Positions 57,785 through 64,000 of a stretch of 64,000 nt of DNA are shown here, in pieces. Source of the stretch: Planktothricoides raciborskii GIHE-MW2. GTDB taxonomy: Bacteria > Cyanobacteriota > Cyanobacteriia > Cyanobacteriales > Laspinemataceae. Position 1 is the stretch's first letter. Every line of letters begins with the position of its first letter. The translations under genes were made by a program, and so were the position numbers. The stretch spans positions 4,079,001-4,143,000 of the forward strand of contig NZ_CP159837.1 in assembly GCF_040564635.1 (NCBI RefSeq), written 5' to 3'. The notes beneath the pieces are model-generated. The model made no database searches, was not told where the DNA came from, and saw nothing but the letters and a program-made list of their open reading frames with translations.

Positions 57785-58648
57785 ATGAAAACAGATAAGT
57801 TATTTTACCGAATTTTCTTAAATCAACCTAGTCTAATTTCCGAACTATTACAGGGAGTACCCCCAGACTGCGAATTTGACTATAGTGCGCCCGTGGTGAA
57901 GGAAAAAGAAATCCGTCTCGATGGTTTGCTGACCCCGATCTCCAATGATGTCAGCTTACCCTTGGTGTTTCTCGAAGCCCAAATGAAGACTGACACCGAA
58001 TTTTACGGTCGCTACTTCGCGGGAATCTTTGTTTACCTGCATCAATATAAAATTACAAGACCGTGGCAGGGATTGTTAATCCTACGCAGTCGCAGTCTGG
58101 ACTTGGGGCCAAAAATTCCTTATCAAGGCGTGTTAGATAGTTCCGTCACGCGGTTGTATCTAGAGGATTTACTGTCAGTAGAAAAGCTCAGTCCGAATTT
58201 GTCCTTGCTGAAGTTGGTGGTGATGCCTAAGCGAAAGGCTGCTGCGATCGCCAAATCGATTTTAACCCGTGTCCAAAGCCAGAAAGACTTTGAGAAATAC
58301 CTCGATTTGGTCGTAGGGGCGAACGGCCGTTCGCCCCTACTGGTAAATAAATTTGATAATTTGAGCATTGAGGAGATACGCAATATGTTGGATCTCAGAG
58401 AAGCAGATGTGACCCAAACTCGTTTTTATAAAGAAGTGATTCAAATTGGACGCCAAGAAGGAGAGCAAATTGGAGAAGTTAATCTGATTGTGCGGTTGCT
58501 CTCTCGCCGTTTTGGGGCGCTGAGTCCCGAACAAGTTTCGCAAATTCGTAGTCTGTCGATTCCTCAACTGGAGTCTCTGGGTGAGGCTTTGTTGGATTTT
58601 CAATCTCTTGGGGAGTTAGATTCCTGGTTCCAAGACAATTCCCTGTAG
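57785..58648 (+). CDS. Rpn/PD-(D/E)xK nuclease-like protein (DUF2887 + DUF4351)
   Basis: The 287-residue protein begins with the DUF2887 domain (TDKLFYRIFLNQPSLISELL, EIRLDGLLTP, LPLVFLEAQMKTDTEFYGR), which has the D...ExQ core of PD-(D/E)xK nucleases, and ends with DUF4351 (RRFGALSPEQVSQIRSLSIP). Related Rpn proteins promote recombination. A 28-bp palindrome (58313-58340) is in frame in the middle and codes for VGANGRSPL. A truncated copy lies 1 kb upstream. No transposon ends were found. Confidence 0.85.
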   Translation: MKTDKLFYRIFLNQPSLISELLQGVPPDCEFDYSAPVVKEKEIRLDGLLTPISNDVSLPLVFLEAQMKTDTEFYGRYFAGIFVYLHQYKITRPWQGLLILRSRSLDLGPKIPYQGVLDSSVTRLYLEDLLSVEKLSPNLSLLKLVVMPKRKAAAIAKSILTRVQSQKDFEKYLDLVVGANGRSPLLVNKFDNLSIEEIRNMLDLREADVTQTRFYKEVIQIGRQEGEQIGEVNLIVRLLSRRFGALSPEQVSQIRSLSIPQLESLGEALLDFQSLGELDSWFQDNSL

Positions 58649-58711
58649 GGATACAGCAGTAGTAGGGGTGGCAAAATGCAAGCCCACCCTACCCGTGACT
58701 CCAGTAGTAGG

Positions 58712-58762
58712 GTGGCAGAAGTGGCGAATTTAGAAAAACTTTTGGGCGATAAAAAGAAATGA
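58712..58762 (+). pseudogene. C-terminal remnant of an antitoxin
   Basis: The frame before the PIN remnant ends VAEVANLEKLLGDKKK and a TGA that overlaps the ATG of the next frame. This is the usual end of an antitoxin gene in a toxin-antitoxin pair. The upstream part has been replaced by a GTAGGGTGG-type repeat. Confidence 0.5.
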
Positions 58763-58887
58763 TTGTGGTTGCCAATTCTAGCCGTTTAATTGCTTTAGCT
58801 AAGATTGGAAAGTTTGAACTGTGGCATTCTTTGTATGAGGAGTTATTGATTCCTGACGCGGTTCGAGAGGAGGTGGCGAGAGGATGA
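58759..58887 (+). pseudogene. N-terminal fragment of a PIN-domain (DUF3368) toxin
   Basis: The 42-codon frame reads MIVVANSSRLIALAKIGKFE, then LYEELLIPDAVREEVARG, the first third of a DUF3368 PIN protein. PIN toxins are RNases with an acidic site near the N-terminus; here the usual aspartate is Asn (VANSS), which is common in DUF3368. The frame ends in TGA, which overlaps the ATG of a DUF29 gene, so the rest of the toxin was lost when that gene joined. Confidence 0.7.
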
Positions 58888-59312
58888 GTCTTTATGAGAC
58901 AGACTTTTATGCTTGGACACAACGCCAAGCGGAAGCCCTAAAACAGCATCAATGGGAACTGTTGGATCTGCCAAATTTGCTGGAGGAAATTGCCGCCTTG
59001 GGAAGACGAGAACGGCAGGAACTGAGAAATCGTTTGGGGATTTTGCTGGGACATTTACTCTTATGGCAGTACCAGCCTGAATTAAGGGGAAATAGTTGGT
59101 TGGCGACGGTTCGAGCGCAACGGCGTGAAATTCTCACTCTATTGCAAGAGAATCCTAGTCTTAAACCCTATCTGCAAGAAGCGCTGGCGTTAGCTTATCA
59201 AAGTGGGCTAGACCTCGCTGTGCGTGAAACGGGTTTTTCCTACACCAAGTTTCCCGAATCCTGCCCCTATACTTGGGAACAAACTTTAGATGCAGAATTT
59301 TTTCCAAATTGA
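58884..59312 (+). CDS. DUF29-family protein, copy 2
   Basis: The 142-residue protein reads LYETDFYAWTQRQAEALKQH, DLPNLLEEIAALGRRERQEL and FPESCPYTWEQTLDAEFFPN, all DUF29 hallmarks. It is well diverged from copy 1. Its ATG overlaps the stop of a PIN fragment. AGAGGAGG (58865-58872) is about 11 bases upstream. Function unknown. Confidence 0.87.
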   Translation: MSLYETDFYAWTQRQAEALKQHQWELLDLPNLLEEIAALGRRERQELRNRLGILLGHLLLWQYQPELRGNSWLATVRAQRREILTLLQENPSLKPYLQEALALAYQSGLDLAVRETGFSYTKFPESCPYTWEQTLDAEFFPN

Positions 59313-59402
59313 AAATCGCACGCTTTGATTACACCCAATGGCGGCAAGATGGTTTGCCCAAAATTAGCCTGAAGGAATTAGCAGCAGCAAACGGAGTCAA
59401 TC

Positions 59403-59633
59403 ATGCAAGCACAGCGTTTAATCTTAGAAACGGACGAGCGAGGAAATCTTAAACATGTGCCTAAATTACCACCCAACCAGCATTTTGAGGTAATTTTCCT
59501 CGTGCTGGCAGAACCCGCAGAACCTTCAATTAAGCGGCGGACTCCTCACCCCGATCTGGCTGGTAAAGTTCAGATATTGGCAAGTAATATTATTGATAGC
59601 GTTCCAGATAGTGACTGGGAACTTCCCCAATGA
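59403..59633 (+). CDS. antitoxin of a VapBC-like pair
   Basis: The 76-residue protein (LILETDERGNLKHVPKLPPN, then FEVIFLVLAEPAEP) looks like the short antitoxins upstream of PIN genes in cyanobacteria. Its TGA overlaps the ATG of the following PIN frame (ATGA), the usual coupling. It appears intact. The 90 bases upstream hold an open phrase (RFDYTQWRQDGLPKISLKEL) that may be a relic of another gene. Confidence 0.65.
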   Translation: MQAQRLILETDERGNLKHVPKLPPNQHFEVIFLVLAEPAEPSIKRRTPHPDLAGKVQILASNIIDSVPDSDWELPQ

Positions 59634-60018
59634 TTGTGCTGGATACACATATTTGGTTGTGGTGGGTTAATCAAGATTTTAACTCCCTGGCAGTTAAAAG
59701 AAAAGAACAAATTGAACTCTTGGATGTGGTGGCGGTCTCTGCGATTAGCTGTTTTGAGGTGGCATGGCTGTTTCACCATCAACACATGACAAACAATGCT
59801 TAATAGCTGATTGGTTTGAGAAGGCGTTGAATGGTTCTGGGATTCTTTTGTTGCCTATTACTCCGAAAATTGCTGATATTTGCGTAGAATTACCAGAGCA
59901 TCACCGCGATCCACAAGATCGACTGATTATTGCCACAGCAATCGCCCATGATGCCTATTTGATGTCATCAGACAGCAAGTTTAAGCAATATGCAGAACTC
60001 CAGGGTAAGTTGCTTTGA
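59630..60018 (+). pseudogene. PIN-domain (VapC-like) toxin with a frameshift
   Basis: Frame 1 starts at ATG 59630 and reads MIVLDTHIWLWWVNQ, then DVVAVSAISCFEVAWLFHHQ, but stops at 59803. The rest of the toxin is in another frame: ADWFEKALNGSGILLLPITP, ELPEHHRDPQDRLIIATAIA and HDAYLMSSDSKF up to 60018. Together they make a full PIN protein (first Asp in LDTH, late DPQDRLIIA). A net loss of one base near 59780-59800 explains the split. The toxin is probably dead. Confidence 0.85.
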
Positions 60019-60054
60019 CTTTGACTGGGTGATGAATATATGGGAGGAATACAA

Positions 60055-60288
60055 ATGAATCAGCGCATCTTACAGTTAAATTTTCCCAACACGGTTGCCC
60101 AAACCGATGAAGAGTTACGATTATTGATTGCGGCCAAATTATATGAAAATGGGACATTAACATCAGGTCAAGCAGCGGAGTTAGCAGGGTTAAGTAAAAA
60201 AGCATTTATTGAAGCGATCGGCAATTATAATGTTTCCGTTTTTAGTGGATTAGTTGCCGACTTAGAAGCCGACATTCAAAATGCCTAA
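60055..60288 (+). CDS. UPF0175-family antitoxin
   Basis: The 77-residue protein has the UPF0175 helix-turn-helix-like pattern: LRLLIAAKLYENGTLTSGQA, AELAGLSKKAFIEAIGNYNV and the VFSGLVADLEADI end. Such proteins pair with DUF3368 PIN toxins. I chose ATG 60055 because GGGAGG (60042-60047) lies seven bases upstream; the frame is open to 60040. Its stop overlaps the next toxin frame. It looks intact. Confidence 0.85.
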   Translation: MNQRILQLNFPNTVAQTDEELRLLIAAKLYENGTLTSGQAAELAGLSKKAFIEAIGNYNVSVFSGLVADLEADIQNA

Positions 60289-60496
60289 AGTTGTTATTGC
60301 TGATTCCAGTTGTTTGATTATTTTCAGGAAAATTGGAGAGCTAGAACTATTACATTTGCTTTACGAGATTGCATCCGCAACGCTTCGCGATCGCATCTCT
60401 ATTACCCCTGAAATTGAAATAGAATTTGGGTAGAGTTTGCCTGAGTGGATTGGGCTGACCAATGACCCATTACCCATGAGATTACTAAAACCGTAG
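60281..60496 (+). pseudogene. DUF3368 PIN toxin with a nonsense codon and a small insertion
   Basis: From ATG 60281 the frame reads MPKVVIADSSCLIIFRKIGE, LLYEI, then a foreign-looking ASATLRDRIS, ITPEIEIEFG and a TAG. In frame after it comes SLPEWIGLTND, the usual continuation, so a sense codon (probably GAG) became TAG. The inserted stretch contains CGCTTCGCGATCGC and looks repeat-derived. Beyond 60496 the toxin is missing. Confidence 0.75.
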
Positions 60497-60516
60497 TTAT
60501 TTAGATATTAGCCACA

Positions 60517-60792
60517 ATGCAAAATATTCAGTTAAAAACTACAATCCCAGAAGATGGCATTTTAAGAGTGCAGATGCCAACGGAAGTAAAGAACACCGAA
60601 TTAGAAGTCTTAGTGGTGTTTCAGCCTACTATGACTGCAAAGGACGAACAAAAAGCCAGACACCAAGGATGGCCACCAGGATTTTTTGAAAGAACTTGGG
60701 GCAGTTGTGCTGACGCGCCCATAACCATTGATGAATCTGGAGTTTCTCCAGAATTAGATGACCAATTAGAAGGAATGTTCACGCATCAATAA
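60517..60792 (+). CDS. antitoxin (VapB-like) of an interrupted pair
   Basis: The 91-residue protein has an AbrB-like start (IQLKTTIPEDGILRVQMPTE, VKNTELEVLVVFQPT) and a C-terminal WPPGFFERTWGSCADAP, which in related pairs covers the toxin. The vapC frame starts seven bases after the stop. It appears intact. Confidence 0.7.
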   Translation: MQNIQLKTTIPEDGILRVQMPTEVKNTELEVLVVFQPTMTAKDEQKARHQGWPPGFFERTWGSCADAPITIDESGVSPELDDQLEGMFTHQ

Positions 60793-60798
60793 ATCCCA

Positions 60799-61256
60799 GT
60801 GCTTGATCTATTAGATACTAATGTCATCGCCATCTATTTAAATCGACGTTCTCTAATTCTAATGTAGGGGCGAAGCATTTCGGCAGATATTTATCGGTTA
60901 AAAACATTAACGTATTATCGAAATGCGCGGGCCCGATTAACCCAGAAGATATCGCCGTTTGTTCTGTGGTGAAATTTGAGTTGTTTTATGGGGCAATGAG
61001 AAGTGGCAATCCCCTGAAACATTTATCCCGACAACAAGAGTTTTTGGATTTGTTTGTTTCTTTGCCTTTGGACGACTTAGCGGCAAAAAAAGCTGGAAAA
61101 ATTAGAAGTAATTTAGCCGCTTTGGGAACGCCAATTGGCCCTGATGATTTACCGATCGCGGCTATTGCTATAGTCAATAATCTCACATTAGTCACTCATA
61201 ATACCAGAGAGTTTGAGCGGGTGTCAGAGTTAAGAGTAGAAGATTGGCAGGTGTAA
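60799..61256 (+). pseudogene. vapC toxin interrupted by a palindromic element
   Basis: From GTG 60799 the frame reads VLDLLDTNVIAIYLNRRSL, the N-terminus of VapC with its first Asp, and then runs into the element and a TAG. After the element the toxin goes on in another frame: INPEDIAVCSVVKFELFYGA, then SLPLDDLAAKKAGKIRSNLA, PIGPDDLPIAAIAIVNNLTL and VTHNTREFERV. Taken together these are a near-complete VapC (PIN RNase). The toxin is disrupted. A GTG at 60966 could start a C-terminal fragment of 96 residues. Confidence 0.88.
60864..60935. repeat. palindromic (MITE-like) element inserted in vapC
   Basis: GTAGGGGCGAAGCATTTCGG at the left is matched by CGAAATGC at the right, where the outer part has decayed to GCGGGCCC. 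The centre GCAGATATTTATCGGTTAAA aligns with the copies at 19406 and 28484. Its edges coincide with the break in the VapC reading frame to within a few bases. Confidence 0.85.
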
Positions 61257-61578
61257 GGAGAAAAGCGATCGCCCTCTTTTAAAGAAAAATATGTGCGATC
61301 CATCGCTTTCTTTGCCCTCTGTGTCCCGAAACCCTTTTGGGAATCCACCACAGCGCAAGTCTGTCATTCCCGCGCAGTAGTAGGGTGGGCAAATTTTGCC
61401 CACCCTACCCGTGATTCTGTTCCCCTGCTCCTCTGCCCCTCTTCACAACAATTTCTCCCAACCAGGAACATTTCCTCGCAACCCCTGTCTTCCTACGAGA
61501 CAAGGTAAATGAACGTTATTCACCCATAAGTTCAAGCTGTGATACTCTTAGGCAGATAACCACGAGTCAGACTAATCG
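61257..61578. other. intergenic region, 322 bases
   Basis: Contains a 29-bp near-perfect palindrome at 61380-61408 (GTAGGGTGGGCAAA and TTTGCCCACCCTAC), of a family with further copies near 27987, 40102, 41964 and 58662. The last 90 bases should include the ABC transporter promoter; no consensus boxes are clear. Confidence 0.6.
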
Positions 61579-63396
61579 ATGAAATTTTTCCAAAAATTAC
61601 TCTATTTATTTACAACTAGAGAACGGTGGCAAATCGCAGGGCTGTTTATCCTGATTCTGATTGGCGGTGGTTTTGAAACTTTAGGAGTTGGTTTAGTTCT
61701 GCCATTAATCTCACTTTTGGGAAATCCAGAACTGATTGAACAGCAGGGCATTTTGCGCTGGATTTATCAAGTAGTGGGAGAACCAGCACCCCGTCAGTTT
61801 TTAATGGGATGTGGGTTGGCATTTATTGGTCTTTATATTATAAAAAACTCTTACTTAACGGCACTTCACTATTTACAATGCCGTTTTATTTATGATAAAC
61901 AAATTGAATTATCTTCCAGACTTTTTCGGGCTTATCTATATAGTCCTTATACTTTCCACTTACAGCGAAATACAGCGGAATTAATTCGGAATCTGAGTAT
62001 TGAAACCACTCTTTTCTTTGTTAATGTTTTAGCTCCTGGTCTATTAGCTTTCACGGAACTGACAATTCTCGCTTGCATTGGTTTATTTTTATGGCTGATG
62101 GAGCCAGTGACTTTTTTAATGGCGGGTGGAGTTATTGGTTTAGCAACTGCCAGTTTCTATCGCGTTGTTCGCATTAAGTTAAGTCAGCTAGGTAAATCTC
62201 GACAATATCACCAAGGTCAAGGGATTCAGACGATTAATCAAGGATTGGGAGGCATCAAAGAAGCAAAGGTTTTAGGGCGAGAACAATTTTTTCTGAATGT
62301 TTATCATCATCATCATGTTGCATCAAGTCGCACCTTTCAGTATTTTGAAGTTGTGAGGCAGCTACCTCGATTTTTTATTGAGACTATCGCTGTTGTCGGA
62401 TTAATGCTAATTTTGGTGTCCGTTTTAGCTCAGGGTAGAGATTTAAGCGACGTAATCCCCACGCTCTCATTATTTGCCGCAGCAGCTTTTCGCTTGATGC
62501 CTTCGATTAATCGAATTTTGAATTCAGTTACAGCGATGCGTTTTAGTTCTCATACTGTTCATGTTCTTTATCAGGATTTGAGAGAACTAAAACCAGTGCT
62601 AGAAAATAGGCAATTAGTTGATTATTCCAAACTTGCTGAGGTGCAGCCCGTTTTAGAAACGGAAATCGCCTTACAGAATGTCTTCTATCGTTATCCAGGA
62701 GCCAGCGATCGCGCCCTCAAAGGAGTGTCTTTAACCATTCCTAAAGGAACATCCGTTGGCTTTGTGGGGTCTTCTGGGGCAGGGAAAACGACGATTGTGG
62801 ATGTGATTCTAGGGCTATTGCCACCCACTGAGGGGCAAGTTTTAGTGGATGGTCGCGATATTTATGACGATTTATCCGCTTGGCAGCGTTTGATTGGTTA
62901 TATTCCCCAAAGTATTTATTTGTGTGATGATACCCTGAGAAATAATATTGCTTTTGGGATTCCCGCAAATGAAATTAATGAGAATTGGATTGAGTCTGCG
63001 GTAAAATCAGCCCAGTTGACTGAGTTAGTCCAAAGTTTACCCGAAGGTTTGGATACTTTGGTGGGAGAACGAGGGGTGCGGCTGTCAGGGGGGCAACGAC
63101 AACGGGTGGGCATTGCCAGAGCGTTGTATCATAATCCAGAGGTATTGGTGATGGATGAGGCAACGGCAGCTTTGGATAATCAGACTGAGGCGGGGGTGAT
63201 GGAAGCTGTGGAGAAGTTGAGTGGCGAGAAAACTCTGATTATGATTGCTCACAGATTAAGTACCGTGAAAAATTGCGATCGCCTCTATTTTATGAGTCAG
63301 GGACAGATTGCAGATTCAGGGACTTATGATGAACTCTGTCAACGCAATAGAGAATTTCAACGAATGGCTCAGGTAGTTGATGCGCTCGAAAATTAA
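61579..63396 (+). CDS. PglK-like ABC transporter (fused membrane and ATPase domains)
   Basis: The 605-residue half-transporter has about six membrane helices (to about residue 310) and a C-terminal ATPase: Walker A VGFVGSSGAGKTTIVDVIL, Q-loop YIPQSIYLCDD, signature RLSGGQRQRVGIARAL, Walker B VLVMDEATAALD and H-loop IMIAHRLSTV. The segment QGLGGIKEAKVLGREQFFL is characteristic of the PglK flippase group, which moves lipid-linked oligosaccharides across the membrane. Nearby epimerase genes fit a role in surface glycans. The exact cargo is unknown. Confidence 0.88.
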   Translation: MKFFQKLLYLFTTRERWQIAGLFILILIGGGFETLGVGLVLPLISLLGNPELIEQQGILRWIYQVVGEPAPRQFLMGCGLAFIGLYIIKNSYLTALHYLQCRFIYDKQIELSSRLFRAYLYSPYTFHLQRNTAELIRNLSIETTLFFVNVLAPGLLAFTELTILACIGLFLWLMEPVTFLMAGGVIGLATASFYRVVRIKLSQLGKSRQYHQGQGIQTINQGLGGIKEAKVLGREQFFLNVYHHHHVASSRTFQYFEVVRQLPRFFIETIAVVGLMLILVSVLAQGRDLSDVIPTLSLFAAAAFRLMPSINRILNSVTAMRFSSHTVHVLYQDLRELKPVLENRQLVDYSKLAEVQPVLETEIALQNVFYRYPGASDRALKGVSLTIPKGTSVGFVGSSGAGKTTIVDVILGLLPPTEGQVLVDGRDIYDDLSAWQRLIGYIPQSIYLCDDTLRNNIAFGIPANEINENWIESAVKSAQLTELVQSLPEGLDTLVGERGVRLSGGQRQRVGIARALYHNPEVLVMDEATAALDNQTEAGVMEAVEKLSGEKTLIMIAHRLSTVKNCDRLYFMSQGQIADSGTYDELCQRNREFQRMAQVVDALEN

Positions 63397-63456
63397 CCGT
63401 TTTATAAATTCAATTCTTATTTAGACACATAATATCAATATACAGAGGAAAATAAA

Positions 63457-63663
63457 TTGAGTTCTAAGAAAAAAATATTAGTTACTGGATCGGATGGCTT
63501 TATTGGCTCTCACCTATATAATACAAAAGGAAAACAGCTTGTGGGATGGGAAACTTTATATGGTGGACGTGAAGGATTTAAGCGGGGTTTGGCAGAAACA
63601 GCGGAATGGTTTATGAATCCAGCAAATTTGGTAGGATATAAGAGCGATCGCTACACCATTTAA
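63457..63663 (+). pseudogene. collapsed NAD-dependent epimerase/dehydratase (ends only)
   Basis: The 68-codon frame begins like an extended [22 protein letters not shown], and then jumps to a C-terminal SDR end, GWETLYGGREGFKRGLAETA, EWFMNPANLVGYKSDRYTI. About 250 residues of the middle are missing, so an internal in-frame deletion seems to have joined the two ends. A TTG start at 63457 has AGAGGA about seven bases upstream. The product would have no active site. It follows the flippase gene and may have belonged to its operon. Confidence 0.8.
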
Positions 63664-63730
63664 GTATTTATAATAGGTATTGAAAGACCAAAAGATTTTA
63701 CGATAGAATCAGCCCAAGTAAAAAATATAT

Positions 63731-63970
63731 ATGAACAATAACAGCAAACAAATTTACAATTACACCGTCATTCTCGAAAGGGAAGAAGATGGCGGCTATC
63801 ATGCTTTTTGTCCTATTCTCAAAGGCTGTCATTCTCAAGGAAACACTTTTGAAGAAACAATTGACAATATTACAGAAGCTATTGAATTATATCTTGAAAG
63901 TTTAAAAGCAGATAATCAACCTATCCCTACAGAAAATTTAATTTTTAAATCATTGAGCATTTTAGGATGA
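63731..63970 (+). CDS. hicB: HicB-family antitoxin
   Basis: The 79-residue protein has the HicB partial RNase H-like fold: YNYTVILEREEDGGYHAFCP, LKGCHSQGNTFEETIDNITE and AIELYLESLKADNQPIP. HicB neutralises the HicA mRNA interferase. Its TGA overlaps the ATG of the next frame, whose start resembles HicA. There is no clear C-terminal DNA-binding part, as in short HicB proteins. Confidence 0.88.
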   Translation: MNNNSKQIYNYTVILEREEDGGYHAFCPILKGCHSQGNTFEETIDNITEAIELYLESLKADNQPIPTENLIFKSLSILG

Positions 63971-64000
63971 GCAACTTTCCTACAGTCAAAGCGAAAGAAT
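63967..64000 (+). CDS. hicA: HicA-like toxin, N-terminal end (partial)
   Basis: The last 34 bases read ATG AGC AAC TTT CCT ACA and on (MSNFPTVKAKE), like the start of HicA (short N-terminus, then xxGKE). The ATG overlaps the hicB stop (ATGA). The gene continues outside the window, so whether it is intact cannot be seen. Confidence 0.65.
   Translation, partial: MSNFPTVKAKE

Overview
The window reads as chromosomal DNA of a filamentous cyanobacterium, probably a non-heterocystous Oscillatoriales type. The evidence is a full-length hetR, two Tic20-like and one Tic22-like proteins, an HHL1-like photosystem protein, very frequent HIP1 octamers (GCGATCGC), and dense short tandem repeats and palindromes between genes. 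No rRNA, tRNA, CRISPR array or transposase gene was recognised.

Layout. 0-8 kb: the 3' end of rpmI, then rplT, a solute-binding protein, a TPR protein, a HAD hydrolase, the mreBCD cell-shape operon (minus strand), and ssb with an EVE-domain and a SRPBCC protein. 8-20 kb: a TPR/O-GlcNAc-transferase-like protein overlapping a small partner gene, a 678-aa RTX calcium-binding surface protein with a strong terminator, aspS, a frameshifted dps, and a TrpB2-type tryptophan synthase beta chain. 20-28 kb: a giant CheB-CheR-PAS-histidine kinase coupled to a response regulator, an M3 peptidase, an HHL1-like protein, and two thiol-redox proteins. 28-42 kb: an orphan TpsB porin, an MBOAT acyltransferase, a 523-bp tandem array, a large metzincin, a WecA/MraY-like transferase, glyA, and two Tic20-like genes around a tiny membrane protein. 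42-52 kb: an FAH-family enzyme, rpsF, rplU-rpmA, hemB, a GNAT, a degenerate histidine kinase, a Sua5/YrdC protein, prmC, Tic22 and hetR. 52-64 kb: accessory DNA with a fresh tandem duplication of a Uma2-family gene, a sugar-nucleotide epimerase, Rpn/DUF4351 genes (one truncated), DUF29 genes, a series of toxin-antitoxin remnants, a PglK-like ABC flippase, a collapsed epimerase pseudogene and hicBA at the edge.

Main discovery signal. A family of about 70-bp palindromic, MITE-like elements, with arms resembling GTAGGGGCGAAGCATTC and its inverse, occurs in several states: solo copies (19.4, 28.5 kb), a copy interrupting a vapC toxin (60.9 kb), a tandemly expanded array in which only the last unit carries the closing arm (32.6-33.1 kb), and an expanded in-frame copy that adds about 67 residues to a protein (9.6-9.8 kb). 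Related palindromes sit in frame in both Rpn/DUF4351 genes. A second signal is that four PIN toxins between 58.7 and 61.3 kb are broken while three of their four antitoxins look intact. A third is that mreD and the DCC gene end inside 12-bp tandem repeats that supply repeated in-frame stop codons. All functional calls are from reading the sequence; no database search was run.
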